Below are positions 23,442 to 31,713 of a stretch of DNA of 35,270 bases, piece after piece. The position numbers and the translations under genes were made by a program. This DNA comes from Chlamydia trachomatis (lineage in GTDB: Bacteria; Chlamydiota; Chlamydiia; Chlamydiales; 2-12-FULL-49-11). Location: positions 1 through 35,270 of the forward strand of contig CAMBZN010000014.1 in NCBI GenBank assembly GCA_945872565.1, in the 5' to 3' direction. Under the pieces are notes generated by a model. The model saw only the letters and a list, made by a program, of their open reading frames with translations. It had not been told where the DNA came from and did no database searches. Positions within the stretch are counted from its first letter, which is position 1. Every line of letters starts with the position of its first letter.

Positions 23442-25076
23442 ATGGAAGAATCTGAAGAAAAATCTATAAAAGATAAAGGAAGGGCTATCCTTTACAACTC
23501 ACTTGTAAATAAAGGCACTGCTTTTACCCATGAGGAGAGAGATAAGCTTGGAATTAAAGGGTTTTTACCAAATCATGTCTCGACGGTGGCAGAGCAGCTT
23601 GAAAGACGACTAAATAATTTTAAATTATGCGGCTCAGATTTAGCTAAATACATCTTTCTTAGTGACTTACAAAACCGTAATGAGGTGCTTTTTTTTCGAT
23701 TTTGCATGGACCATATCACAGAGACACTTCCCTACATCTATACTCCTGTTGTTGGAGAAGCAGCCCTTCATTTTAGTATGCAATATAATCATAGTAGGGG
23801 TCTTTATATAACCTATGACATGAAAGATGAGATTGAATCGGTTTTAAGAAATCTTCAGAATCAGAGGGTTAAGGTGATTGTAGCCACAGATGGGGGGCGT
23901 ATTCTAGGATTGGGGGATGTTGGGGTGGGTGGAATGACAATTCCTATAGGAAAAACATCTCTATATACTTTATTTGGCGGGGTAGCACCGGAACTTGTAT
24001 TACCTGTTTTTTTAGATGTGGGCACAGATAATCAGGAGCTCTTGAATGATCCTTTGTACCTTGGAAGGAGAACAAAGAGGGTTAGTGGGGATGATTACTT
24101 TGATTTTATGGATAAGTTTGTTGCAGCGGTAAAAAAAGTCTTTCCCGAGGCAATGTTGCAATGGGAAGATTTACTGGGGGTTCATGCTCAAAAGGTGCTA
24201 GATCGGTATAAACATCAGATTCTTTCATTTAACGATGATATTCAGGGCACTGCAGGTGTTGTTCTTGCCGGATTATTAAGTGCATTGCGTCAAAAAAAGT
24301 CAAAACTAAAAAATGAAAAAATTGCAATTTTTGGTGGGGGTGCTGCAGGTCTTGGAATTGCCCATATCATTTACCGATATCTTATCCATAATGGGGTGAA
24401 AGAGGTTGCAGCAAGGGACAATATTTATATCATAGACAGGTATGGTCTTACCTACAAAGGGCAGAAGGGGCTTGCTCAAAACCATGAATTTTTTGCCAAA
24501 GAAAACAGTACTTTAGCTGAAGAAATTTGTTTGGATGAAACAATTAAACAATTTAAAATCACCATCCTATTGGGAGTATCTGCTCAACCAAATGCATTTA
24601 CAGAATCTACAATCGATGCGTTATTAAATAACACTAAAAATCCGATTATTTTCCCCCTATCTAATCCCGACACAAAAGCTGAAGCAACACCGGAAATGAT
24701 CGTAAAGCACTCTTGTGGAAAAGCGATCATAGCTACTGGGACAGCCTTCCCTCCAGTCCAATTTAAAGGAAAAACCTATACAATAGGGCAATGCAATAAT
24801 GTGTATATCTTTCCCGCAATTGGTCTATTTACAGCAGCATTTAAGATAAGTTCTATTCCAGAGGTGTTTTTCTATATTGCAGGGGAGACTTTAAGTAAGA
24901 TATCACCTCCACATCTGTTTCCAAAATTTGAAGACCTTAAAGAAGCGTCGAAAACAATTGCTATTGAAATTGCTAAATATGCCTCATCAGAGGGGCTTAT
25001 TGAAAGACTCTCTTCAAAAGAAATCACTCGGCGTATTACAGAGACAATGTGGGAGCCTATTTACAAAACTTATTAG
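23442..25076 (+). CDS. NAD-dependent malic enzyme
   Basis: This 544-residue enzyme oxidatively decarboxylates malate to pyruvate with NAD(P) and a divalent metal. Motifs in order are LPYIYTPVVGEAALHF with the catalytic tyrosine (about Y100), GDVGVGGMTIPIGK with the catalytic lysine (about K171), SFNDDIQGTAGVVLAGLL (metal-binding aspartates), and the dinucleotide fold IAIFGGGAAGLGIAHIIYRY. The length and the large N-terminal domain match the NAD-dependent MaeA/SfcA group and eukaryotic malic enzymes rather than short bacterial ones. ATG 23442 has AAGGGATGG about 6-12 bases upstream. It lies between the two reverse-strand repeat paralogues. Together with the DASS transporter it would feed imported malate into pyruvate. 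All key residues appear present. Confidence 0.93.
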   Translation: MEESEEKSIKDKGRAILYNSLVNKGTAFTHEERDKLGIKGFLPNHVSTVAEQLERRLNNFKLCGSDLAKYIFLSDLQNRNEVLFFRFCMDHITETLPYIYTPVVGEAALHFSMQYNHSRGLYITYDMKDEIESVLRNLQNQRVKVIVATDGGRILGLGDVGVGGMTIPIGKTSLYTLFGGVAPELVLPVFLDVGTDNQELLNDPLYLGRRTKRVSGDDYFDFMDKFVAAVKKVFPEAMLQWEDLLGVHAQKVLDRYKHQILSFNDDIQGTAGVVLAGLLSALRQKKSKLKNEKIAIFGGGAAGLGIAHIIYRYLIHNGVKEVAARDNIYIIDRYGLTYKGQKGLAQNHEFFAKENSTLAEEICLDETIKQFKITILLGVSAQPNAFTESTIDALLNNTKNPIIFPLSNPDTKAEATPEMIVKHSCGKAIIATGTAFPPVQFKGKTYTIGQCNNVYIFPAIGLFTAAFKISSIPEVFFYIAGETLSKISPPHLFPKFEDLKEASKTIAIEIAKYASSEGLIERLSSKEITRRITETMWEPIYKTY

Positions 25077-26314
25077 TCCTTTGCGCCGCCACCTCCGCCA
25101 CCACCATCGCCAGTTTCTGGCTCACCTTCTGATGTAGGTGAGAGATGAGTTTTGTAGGCTTGCATAAGCTCTTGATGCTTCGGATTTTTATCGACAGCAG
25201 GTATTGTCAGAATAAAGGTGGGTACTTCATCTTTAATTGAACTCTCTACAATTTCGCATATTACCGCTTTTAAAAAACTTGCAAGATGGGTAAGTTTTAT
25301 ATCTTTTGTTTCAATCGGTATCGTTTGAATTGTTTTTTTAAAGTCAGCTTCATTAGTAAATAATAAAGAAAAATCAAGTTCTTCTTTAATAAATCGCCTA
25401 ATTTTATTGAATACATCGGTATAATCTTCTGTGGTAATGTCGTTGATCGTTCTTTTTAAAAATGATTCAAGATTTTCAATTTTCGTTTCGATAATACCTT
25501 TAGTTTTTTCTATTATTTCATTTTGTAATGAGACATGTGGTATAGGAGGTTTTACAACACACAAAGCAGCTATACTTGAACAACTATTTTTCATAATGTC
25601 GTATATCGCTACTGCAATCTGATATTTTAATTTTTCATTTCTAATAAGGGAGGAGAGCTTTTGCTTTGCTAATTCTAGTAATTTAGGACCTTCAATTACA
25701 CCGTTAATTAATTCCCTAAAGCTTTCGGCAGTGGCAGGGCTGGATATTAGATCATTAACAGCAGTTCTTGTTTGTTCAGCCATTAATGCATCGGAAATTA
25801 CTTGATTAATGGCTCGTTTAGCTTCGTCGCTTGTTACGATTGCTATTATTTGCCTTTTTAGATCAGAGGTGACAGCTTCGTTATTAATAACGGTTCCAGC
25901 TGTTCTAAGAGCGATTTCTTGTACTTTACCAACTAATTCTTCCGTCATCGCATTAGAAATTAATTGATTAACCGCTTGCCTAGATTCATCACTTCCTGCC
26001 ATTGCACTTATTTGATTTTGTAGATTAGAACGAACAGTTTCGTCATTAATAACATTTAGAACCATTCTGCGAACAATTTCCTGTAATTTATCTATTAGAT
26101 CTTGGTTTATTAACGCAGCTCTTGCAAAATCCTTTACAAAAGCCACTAATCCATCTCTTATTAAAATTGGGATTATAAACAAAAATGCAGCTATAATAAG
26201 ACCAATTTTTCTTCCGATGGGCGTGTCTTTAGATTGCACATCTTGATGTATTTCTAAAATCCAATATGACGGTCTAATTTTTAAGGGCTCTTTTAAAGCT
26301 GCAGAAGACATCAT
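25073..26314 (-). CDS. Repeat protein paralogous to the IQ-motif protein, without the IQ motif
   Basis: This 413-residue protein is read from ATG 26314 with AAGGA about 8 bases upstream. It shares the hydrophobic segment (KDTPIGRKIGLIIAAFLFII then PILIRDGLVAFVK) with the gene at 22230-23234, and its helical region contains at least two clear tandem units of about 50 residues: LQEIVRRMVLNVINDETVRS ... SDESRQAVNQLISNAM and VQEIALRTAGTVINNEAVTS ... SDEAKRAINQVISDAL. The IQ-containing N terminus is replaced by a short, different sequence. The C terminus ends in a Gly-rich stretch (GDGGGGGGGAKD). No catalytic motif is seen. Its stop overlaps the malic enzyme stop by 4 bases, the same tail-to-tail arrangement as its paralogue. 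Membrane anchoring and a host-interaction role are inferred. Confidence 0.8.
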   Translation of the reverse strand: MMSSAALKEPLKIRPSYWILEIHQDVQSKDTPIGRKIGLIIAAFLFIIPILIRDGLVAFVKDFARAALINQDLIDKLQEIVRRMVLNVINDETVRSNLQNQISAMAGSDESRQAVNQLISNAMTEELVGKVQEIALRTAGTVINNEAVTSDLKRQIIAIVTSDEAKRAINQVISDALMAEQTRTAVNDLISSPATAESFRELINGVIEGPKLLELAKQKLSSLIRNEKLKYQIAVAIYDIMKNSCSSIAALCVVKPPIPHVSLQNEIIEKTKGIIETKIENLESFLKRTINDITTEDYTDVFNKIRRFIKEELDFSLLFTNEADFKKTIQTIPIETKDIKLTHLASFLKAVICEIVESSIKDEVPTFILTIPAVDKNPKHQELMQAYKTHLSPTSEGEPETGDGGGGGGGAKD

Positions 26315-26519
26315 GTTAATATCCTTTTATTAAAGTCTATTTATTATAATCTAGTAGCAAATTAATTAGCAATCATAGTTCAAAAAGTGGGGGGCACATA
26401 AAGGGCTAAACATACCCCCCGGACACCTCTCCGAAAAGAAATGTCAATAATACATAATTAATCATAATTATACAGGAAGATCGATTATCGGTATATAATA
26501 AAAAATTAAAATAATTTAT

Positions 26520-27140
26520 TTATGTATAAAGGTGATTTGTTGTAAGGTAATTCCTTCGTTGTGAGTATTCCTTTTCAAGAGCAAGCCCTGTTTCAGAAAA
26601 ACTACTCTCGTTTGTTTCTAAGATTGGATCTTTAGCCTGACTAATAATGGTAAAAGTATTATCATTTTTTATATTTGATTTTACAATCAGTGTTTTCAAT
26701 ACACATTGAAATTGATTTGTGACAACAATAGGGCAGGGGATTTTCCACCATTTTTTAGGACGGTTTCTTCTAAAATGATTGCTGCTATACATCAGGCCAT
26801 AGTGGAAAAGGGTTAGATTTTGTTTTTCCGTAATCGAACTTGTCACTTTAGCAACCCTTAAAGTCTTATTGTTCTTTTCTTCGGACCCGTTAACCAATGA
26901 AATAATCACTGTATTTTCAGAAAAAAAGAGTTTTTTCAACTTTTCAACTTGCTCTTTTTGGGAAAGAATTCTTTTAAGCGGATTGTGATAGGATTTGGCT
27001 GCTTTAATAGTTGTCTTAAAATCAATTGATGGAATATGTACACCTGTGTGCTTTATAAGGGGAGATGGCTGCTTTGTTTGGTTAATGAAAACCAAAAGAT
27101 ACTTAGCTTTAATTAGATATGATCTTAAGGACAGTTCCAT
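26520..27140 (-). CDS. Hypothetical basic protein (206 aa), no recognised family
   Basis: I do not recognise this protein. It is read from ATG 27140 with AGGGA about 9 bases upstream. The product is Lys- and Asn-rich, strongly basic in the first half, with no signal peptide or transmembrane segment. A central part (LTLFHYGLMYSSNHFRRNRP, then KKWWKIPCPIVVTNQFQCVL) alternates polar and hydrophobic residues like beta strands. The tail is rich in S, E and T. AT-rich spacers lie on both sides (about 200 bases to the repeat protein, about 180 bases to the peroxidase gene). An orphan or fast-evolving secreted protein is possible; a spurious frame is less likely given the length and start site. Confidence 0.5.
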   Translation of the reverse strand: MELSLRSYLIKAKYLLVFINQTKQPSPLIKHTGVHIPSIDFKTTIKAAKSYHNPLKRILSQKEQVEKLKKLFFSENTVIISLVNGSEEKNNKTLRVAKVTSSITEKQNLTLFHYGLMYSSNHFRRNRPKKWWKIPCPIVVTNQFQCVLKTLIVKSNIKNDNTFTIISQAKDPILETNESSFSETGLALEKEYSQRRNYLTTNHLYT

Positions 27141-27324
27141 TATATCTATTCCCTTACTTGTATATGTAAATATTTTAACATATTCATTATATATTTGATA
27201 GGGTAAATATTAGTTTTTAAATTGTTTCAATGCACTTAAAATCAACAATTTGTGGTTTTGAAATATTTATAGTTGCTTACCTGTGTTGAATATGCATAAT
27301 AAAGGTCAAAAAAGGAATGATATT

Positions 27325-27837
27325 TTGACTAAGGTTCTGTTAAAGGGAAAAGAAGTTGCTTTAAGGGGCGGATTCTTAAAAATTGGAAATTTAGCTCCAG
27401 ACTTTGCGCTTGTTGCAAAAGATTTAGAGAATAAGACCTTAGAGAGTTTTAAAGGGAAGAAAAAGGTGATAGCCACTGTTCCAAGTATTGATACGGGAGT
27501 ATGTGCGGCAGAAACAAGAGAACTCAATCTGTTAGCTCTAGAATTTCCCTCTGTTTTGTTTTTGATTGTTTCTAAAGATTTACCCTTTGCTTTCGATAGG
27601 TTTTGTAAACAGGGTAACTTGCATAATATCATCACATTATCAGATATTCGGTCACAATCAAATTTTGCAAAAGATTATGGGGTGGGTATTGTATCAGGTC
27701 CGCTAGATGGCCTTCTTGCAAGAAGCATCATCTTTTTGGATGAGTTTGATAAGGTATTACACTCAGAGCTATCTTTAGAAATAACAAGCATGCCTAATTT
27801 TGACAATTTAAGAACCTCTCTACAAAATGCGAGGTAG
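27325..27837 (+). CDS. tpx: Thiol peroxidase (Tpx-type atypical 2-Cys peroxiredoxin)
   Basis: The enzyme reduces hydrogen peroxide and organic peroxides with thioredoxin. TTG 27325 is chosen: AAGGA lies about 10 bases upstream, and the product then begins MTKVLLKGKEVAL, aligning with E. coli Tpx from its first residues; the earlier ATG 27292 adds sequence without a counterpart. With this start the product is 170 residues. The peroxidatic cysteine is C60 in PSIDTGVC and the resolving cysteine C94 in DRFCKQGNLHNIITLSD, almost the same numbering as E. coli (C61, C95). YGVGIVSGPLDGLLARSI is the typical C-terminal dimer region. The next gene starts 3 bases after its stop, so they are likely co-transcribed. 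Confidence 0.92.
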   Translation: MTKVLLKGKEVALRGGFLKIGNLAPDFALVAKDLENKTLESFKGKKKVIATVPSIDTGVCAAETRELNLLALEFPSVLFLIVSKDLPFAFDRFCKQGNLHNIITLSDIRSQSNFAKDYGVGIVSGPLDGLLARSIIFLDEFDKVLHSELSLEITSMPNFDNLRTSLQNAR

Positions 27838-27840
27838 CCG

Positions 27841-28191
27841 ATGTTTTTAATTTTCCGATTTTTTATCAACCTTGCTTTGGTTTTGTTAATCGGCCAGTTT
27901 GTCCCAAATTTTGAGATTAAAAATGAGACTGATGCATTTTTTTTCGCAGTGATTTTAAGTGCTGTAAATGCAATTGTTAGGCCAGTTCTAACCTTGATTA
28001 CATTACCTATTACGATCTTAACTCTTGGATTGTTTAGTTTAGTTATCAATTTCATCACCTTTTTTTTAGCTGTGGAACTATCTTACGGAGTTCATTTTCA
28101 TAGTTTTATGGCACTATTTTGGGGAGCTTTTGCTGTTTGGGTTACAGGTCTAATAACTAACAGGTTTATCTGGAAAATAAATATCTATTGA
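27841..28191 (+). CDS. Small four-helix membrane protein (phage-holin-superfamily IV / YvlD-like)
   Basis: This 116-residue protein has four hydrophobic helices. The conserved family pattern is visible: an N-terminal LALVLLIGQFVPNFEIKNET, then ILSAVNAIVRPVLTLITLPI and TILTLGLFSLVINFITFFLA, where the NxxxRPxLxxxTLPxxxxTLGLFxxxxN signature is nearly perfect. The family is widespread in bacteria and called phage-holin-like, but most members are not phage genes and their role is unknown. It starts 3 bases after the tpx stop. No phage genes are nearby, so a resident membrane function is more likely than lysis. Confidence 0.88.
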   Translation: MFLIFRFFINLALVLLIGQFVPNFEIKNETDAFFFAVILSAVNAIVRPVLTLITLPITILTLGLFSLVINFITFFLAVELSYGVHFHSFMALFWGAFAVWVTGLITNRFIWKINIY

Positions 28192-28239
28192 GTCTTCAAA
28201 ACTAACTGTGATACAGATTAGGGATAGGAGGTTTCTTTG

Positions 28240-30237
28240 ATGGTTAAAACTAGATGTGAAGTAGGTTCTGAAAAGATTTTAAACAGTCATACACTCTCTT
28301 CTATACAAAGTTACTATAAAAAAAATCCCAGCACAGAAATAATAACAACTAAAGATGAGCATTTTATAGACGAAAGTGGAAGAACTGTCCTATTTCGGGG
28401 GATTAATATTGCAGCAAAAATTCCCCTTACAGACCCATCGCTAATAAGCATTACAAAAGGGCGCGCAAGCGCTATTACTTTTGTAAACACCCCTTTTCCG
28501 CAAGAGGAGGCTGCAACTCATTTTTCAAGACTAAAGTATTTAGGTTTTAATTTACTACGTTGGGTAGTTCCTTGGGAGGCAATTTGTCCAGAGGAACCTT
28601 TAAAGTATGATCATTACTATTTAGAGTATTTAGACAATATTATCACTACAGCTAAGGAATATGGGTTTTATGTACTTGTTGATTTCCATCAAGATGTGTG
28701 GTCAAGATTTACTGGGGGATCAGGGGCGCCTCTTTGGACTTTGGAGAAAATTGGGTTAAATAGTTCTAATTTTGATGATACTTTAGCAAGTATTAGCCAC
28801 AAAAACAAAGCAAGGTTTCCTTTGGGGCATCTTTTTTGGGCCACCAACGCAAATCGTTATGCGGTAAAAACTATGTTCACCCTTTTTTTTGGAGGAAAGA
28901 CTTTTACTCCTGAATTCTATGTGGACGGAAAAAATGTGCAGGATTTTTTACAAGATAACTATATTGACGCAATTTCTGTGTGCGCTGAGAAGTTAAAACG
29001 GCATCATCATGTGATTGGGTTTGATATTATGAATGAGCCCTATCTTGGGTACATCGGACATCAAGATCTTACTAAATATGAGGGGATTTTTAGATTAGGA
29101 GCATCACCCCTTCCCTTACAAGGATTTGCCTTAGCTGAGGGGGTCGCCCAAGAGATTGATATCTTTGAGAAAAAACTCCTAGGAATTAAAAAAACACATA
29201 GAGTTTCCTACGATCCTAAAGGTTTTAGTGCTTTGATGGATGGTAATTGTATTTGGAGAAAGCATCATGTATGGGATTATAATGAGGCAGGAACACCCAG
29301 GTTGTTGCAAAAAAATTACTTTCAAACAGATCGTCCTAATGAAGAATTTTACGTTCCTTTTATAGAGAAAGTATGTAAAAAGCTCTCGGGTATTGATCCG
29401 AATAAAATAGGATTTATTGAACATGTGATAGGTTTTGCCATTCCTAAAATAGCAAACACTTCTTACAAGGTGGGTTTTTCAGGTCATTGGTATGATGCGT
29501 TTGTGATTTCTATGAGAAAGGTGTGGTCGTTTATTTCAGTTGATATGTTCACTCAAAAAATTGTTGTTTCTTTACCGCATTTGGTGCAAAAGCATCTTGC
29601 TGCACAAATTTTTCGTCTCTTAAGAAAAATGAAAAAAAATTTAGGCAACGTCCCTTTTTTATTATCTGAATTTGGAATTCCTTTTGATCTTCATAGTAAA
29701 AAAGCCTATGAGAGTGGTGATTATAGTAAGCAGAGAGAGGGGCTCGAAAGATCCTTTCAGGCGGTTGAAAAAACAATGGTTTCTTCTATTATTTGGAATT
29801 ATACTTCAGTAAATTCTAATGAAAAAGGGGATTTATGGAACAATGAAGATTTTTCCATATTCAGTTCTGATCAGGTTAAAGGGTCAGATGATCCCTATGC
29901 AGGGATTCGAGGTAAAGAGGCGATAGTAAGACCTTATCCGATCAAAACACCGGGTGAGTTAATCAAGTACTCCTTTGATAGAGAAAATGGGATTTTTTCT
30001 TGTAATTTCATTCACAATCCTGAAATTAAAGGTCCGCTAGAAGTTTTTATCCCCGACATTCATTTCGATAAAGGGTTTGAGGTAGAGATCTCTGAAGGTC
30101 GTTATGAGATTTGTTATGAAAAGCAAAAGCTCTACTTCTATCCAGAAAGTAAAGCTTTAAAGCCCCATAAAATTAGAGTTCTTAAAAAACACAGTCTAAA
30201 AAATAGACAGAAAAAACCCTATTGGTTTTTTAGTTAG
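28240..30237 (+). CDS. Glycoside hydrolase family 5, similar to fungal steryl-glucosidase / glucocerebrosidase (EGCrP type)
   Basis: ATG 28240 has AGGAGG 8 bases upstream. The 665-residue protein has no clear signal peptide. It is a (beta/alpha)8 GH5 retaining glycosidase: FIDESGRTVLFRGINIAAKI opens the barrel, FHQDVWSRFTGGSGAPLWTL is a substrate-site segment, E266 in DIMNEPYLG is the acid/base, and E477 in LLSEFGIP the nucleophile. ATNANRYAVKTMFTLFFGGK and YAGIRGKEAIVRPYPIKTPG resemble fungal endoglycoceramidase-related proteins that cleave ergosteryl-glucoside or glucosylceramide. A C-terminal beta domain follows. The substrate may therefore be a host glycolipid. This substrate call rests on remembered family resemblance; GH5 membership is firm. 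Its stop overlaps the convergent peptidase stop by 8 bases. Confidence 0.88.
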   Translation: MVKTRCEVGSEKILNSHTLSSIQSYYKKNPSTEIITTKDEHFIDESGRTVLFRGINIAAKIPLTDPSLISITKGRASAITFVNTPFPQEEAATHFSRLKYLGFNLLRWVVPWEAICPEEPLKYDHYYLEYLDNIITTAKEYGFYVLVDFHQDVWSRFTGGSGAPLWTLEKIGLNSSNFDDTLASISHKNKARFPLGHLFWATNANRYAVKTMFTLFFGGKTFTPEFYVDGKNVQDFLQDNYIDAISVCAEKLKRHHHVIGFDIMNEPYLGYIGHQDLTKYEGIFRLGASPLPLQGFALAEGVAQEIDIFEKKLLGIKKTHRVSYDPKGFSALMDGNCIWRKHHVWDYNEAGTPRLLQKNYFQTDRPNEEFYVPFIEKVCKKLSGIDPNKIGFIEHVIGFAIPKIANTSYKVGFSGHWYDAFVISMRKVWSFISVDMFTQKIVVSLPHLVQKHLAAQIFRLLRKMKKNLGNVPFLLSEFGIPFDLHSKKAYESGDYSKQREGLERSFQAVEKTMVSSIIWNYTSVNSNEKGDLWNNEDFSIFSSDQVKGSDDPYAGIRGKEAIVRPYPIKTPGELIKYSFDRENGIFSCNFIHNPEIKGPLEVFIPDIHFDKGFEVEISEGRYEICYEKQKLYFYPESKALKPHKIRVLKKHSLKNRQKKPYWFFS

Positions 30238-31636
30238 CAAGAGAACCTAGTGGGTCCCACGGAGGGAGGGTGTGTGATTTCTTTTGGAAATTTTCCCACA
30301 TCTGCTCACTTAAGTACTTTTTATCTATCACAACTTCTAACATATATTCTTCAAACCATTTATCAGTCATAACAAAATAGCCATTATCTCCTGGGTAAGG
30401 ACCCCAGCTATTTTCCACACGCCATCTATTTGGTACGCCATCTACTAGATTTACCGCAGTAAACAACATCGCGTGTGTGATTTCTGTTTCGCCATAATTC
30501 ATCTTTTCTACCTTACTGAGATTGAATGAAATGTCATAAAGGGGACCATATTCATAAAGTTCAGTATCCATCACTCCAAGACCGCCATGGAAAAATTTAC
30601 CCACATCACAACCAAACCATACAGGATTGTTATCTATAATTGTGTCCACTGTAGCTTTTCTAATCACATCCATCTCTACATTTAGATAGGTGATTGGTTT
30701 TCCACCAACGACATTTCCCAAGTAGGAAACAGCATAGGTTTGATTGTAAGGGGTAATCGATCTTGGACTATTGACTAAACAGACCATATCATCTATTGGA
30801 AACTTTACAAAATCATTGAAGAACTCAAGTGGAGTAAGATTTCTATAAGCACTAAAAGAGCCCTCGTTATTCCAAAACTCCCAATCAAACCTTTCTGGAG
30901 GGAATCCAAAATGGGTGGCTAAAATTCTGTATGCTTTAGATACCATCTGTTCTTTCTTTTCAGCCAGTTCCTCTATAGATGCCCCTTCGGCTTTTAGAGT
31001 GCGTAGTTTTAATGCCCATTCCCTAAGTTTTAAGGTTAAAATGTAATTTAAAGGAGCTGACCGTAATGAGGCACAACTGTCTGGATAGACAGATTTAGGA
31101 ACAAGCCCATATTTTTTTACTAAGTTAGTGAACATATCCCACTGTCCGCCATCTGAAAGGGGCGCTTTTAATAGGTAGGATACAAGCCTGCTGTCGTGGG
31201 TCTCACTGGAAGTTTCTAAAATGTTTTCTAAGAAATAGTTAACTTTTTCAAGTTTGTCATAGAAAAATAGGTAACTTTGAGAAAATTCGAAATTAGAGAG
31301 TTTGTACTCTCTGCAAAAAGGGACTCTGATAAGATTTAATCCTGCAAAGATCCAGCAGCGACCACTTTGTTGTTGGTCTGTAATTGGAAGTTCGGGATCA
31401 ACGTGATTGGAAAAAGTATGATCGATAGAGGAATACCTGTCCCAATTGAGAGCGATGTTTCTAAGATCAACGCTGGTTAGAGCGTTGCGTGTGATGCGAA
31501 ATGTTGGGTCTTGGCAAAGCTCACTTTTAACTTTTGCTAATTTTTCTAAGGAGAGTTCTCCTGATGGTTTACTGCCGTACAATTGTGAAAATGCACAAAT
31601 TGTTGCTAAGGATTTTAGCAATGTGTTCTTCATCAT
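30230..31636 (-). CDS. Bleomycin-hydrolase-type cysteine aminopeptidase (C1B) with signal peptide
   Basis: Of 468 residues, the first 20 or so (MKNTLLKSLATICAFSQLYG) look like a Sec signal peptide, unlike cytosolic members of this family. Catalytic residues are C94 in QQQSGRCWIFAGLN, H388 in EITHAMLFTAV and N409 in RVENSWG, all intact and with the expected papain-fold surroundings; the Gln of the oxyanion hole precedes the Cys. Classic bleomycin hydrolase/PepC enzymes are hexameric aminopeptidases whose C terminus reaches the active site; here the chain ends DPLGSLAN. ATG 31636 has AGGAG 7 bases upstream; ATG 31633 is nearly equal. A paralogue without the leader lies just upstream on the same strand. 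Export to the periplasm or host is inferred from the leader. Confidence 0.9.
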   Translation of the reverse strand: MMKNTLLKSLATICAFSQLYGSKPSGELSLEKLAKVKSELCQDPTFRITRNALTSVDLRNIALNWDRYSSIDHTFSNHVDPELPITDQQQSGRCWIFAGLNLIRVPFCREYKLSNFEFSQSYLFFYDKLEKVNYFLENILETSSETHDSRLVSYLLKAPLSDGGQWDMFTNLVKKYGLVPKSVYPDSCASLRSAPLNYILTLKLREWALKLRTLKAEGASIEELAEKKEQMVSKAYRILATHFGFPPERFDWEFWNNEGSFSAYRNLTPLEFFNDFVKFPIDDMVCLVNSPRSITPYNQTYAVSYLGNVVGGKPITYLNVEMDVIRKATVDTIIDNNPVWFGCDVGKFFHGGLGVMDTELYEYGPLYDISFNLSKVEKMNYGETEITHAMLFTAVNLVDGVPNRWRVENSWGPYPGDNGYFVMTDKWFEEYMLEVVIDKKYLSEQMWENFQKKSHTLPPWDPLGSLAN

Positions 31637-31669
31637 TTAACCTCTCCTTTGAATAGAATTTACTGTTTT

Positions 31670-31697
31670 AAAAAGATACTTGGTTGTAAGTATTTTG
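31670..31697 (-). terminator. Weak intrinsic terminator between the two peptidase genes
   Basis: On the minus strand ATACTT, a six-base loop and AAGTAT form a short stem followed by CTTTTT. It lies 20-40 bases after the stop of the upstream (31714-33051) gene. The stem is short and AT-rich, so termination may be partial. Confidence 0.4.
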
Positions 31698-31713
31698 TCA
31701 AATTCTACATTTG

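Noticed and set aside
26389..26420. Run of six G and run of six C about 20 bases apart, possible hairpin
   Set aside because: The loop is long, no T run follows on either strand, and it is not placed directly at a gene end, so terminator or regulatory function is not supported.
27841..28191. Phage holin
   Set aside because: The protein belongs to a family named after holins, but there are no phage genes nearby and the family is common in bacterial chromosomes.
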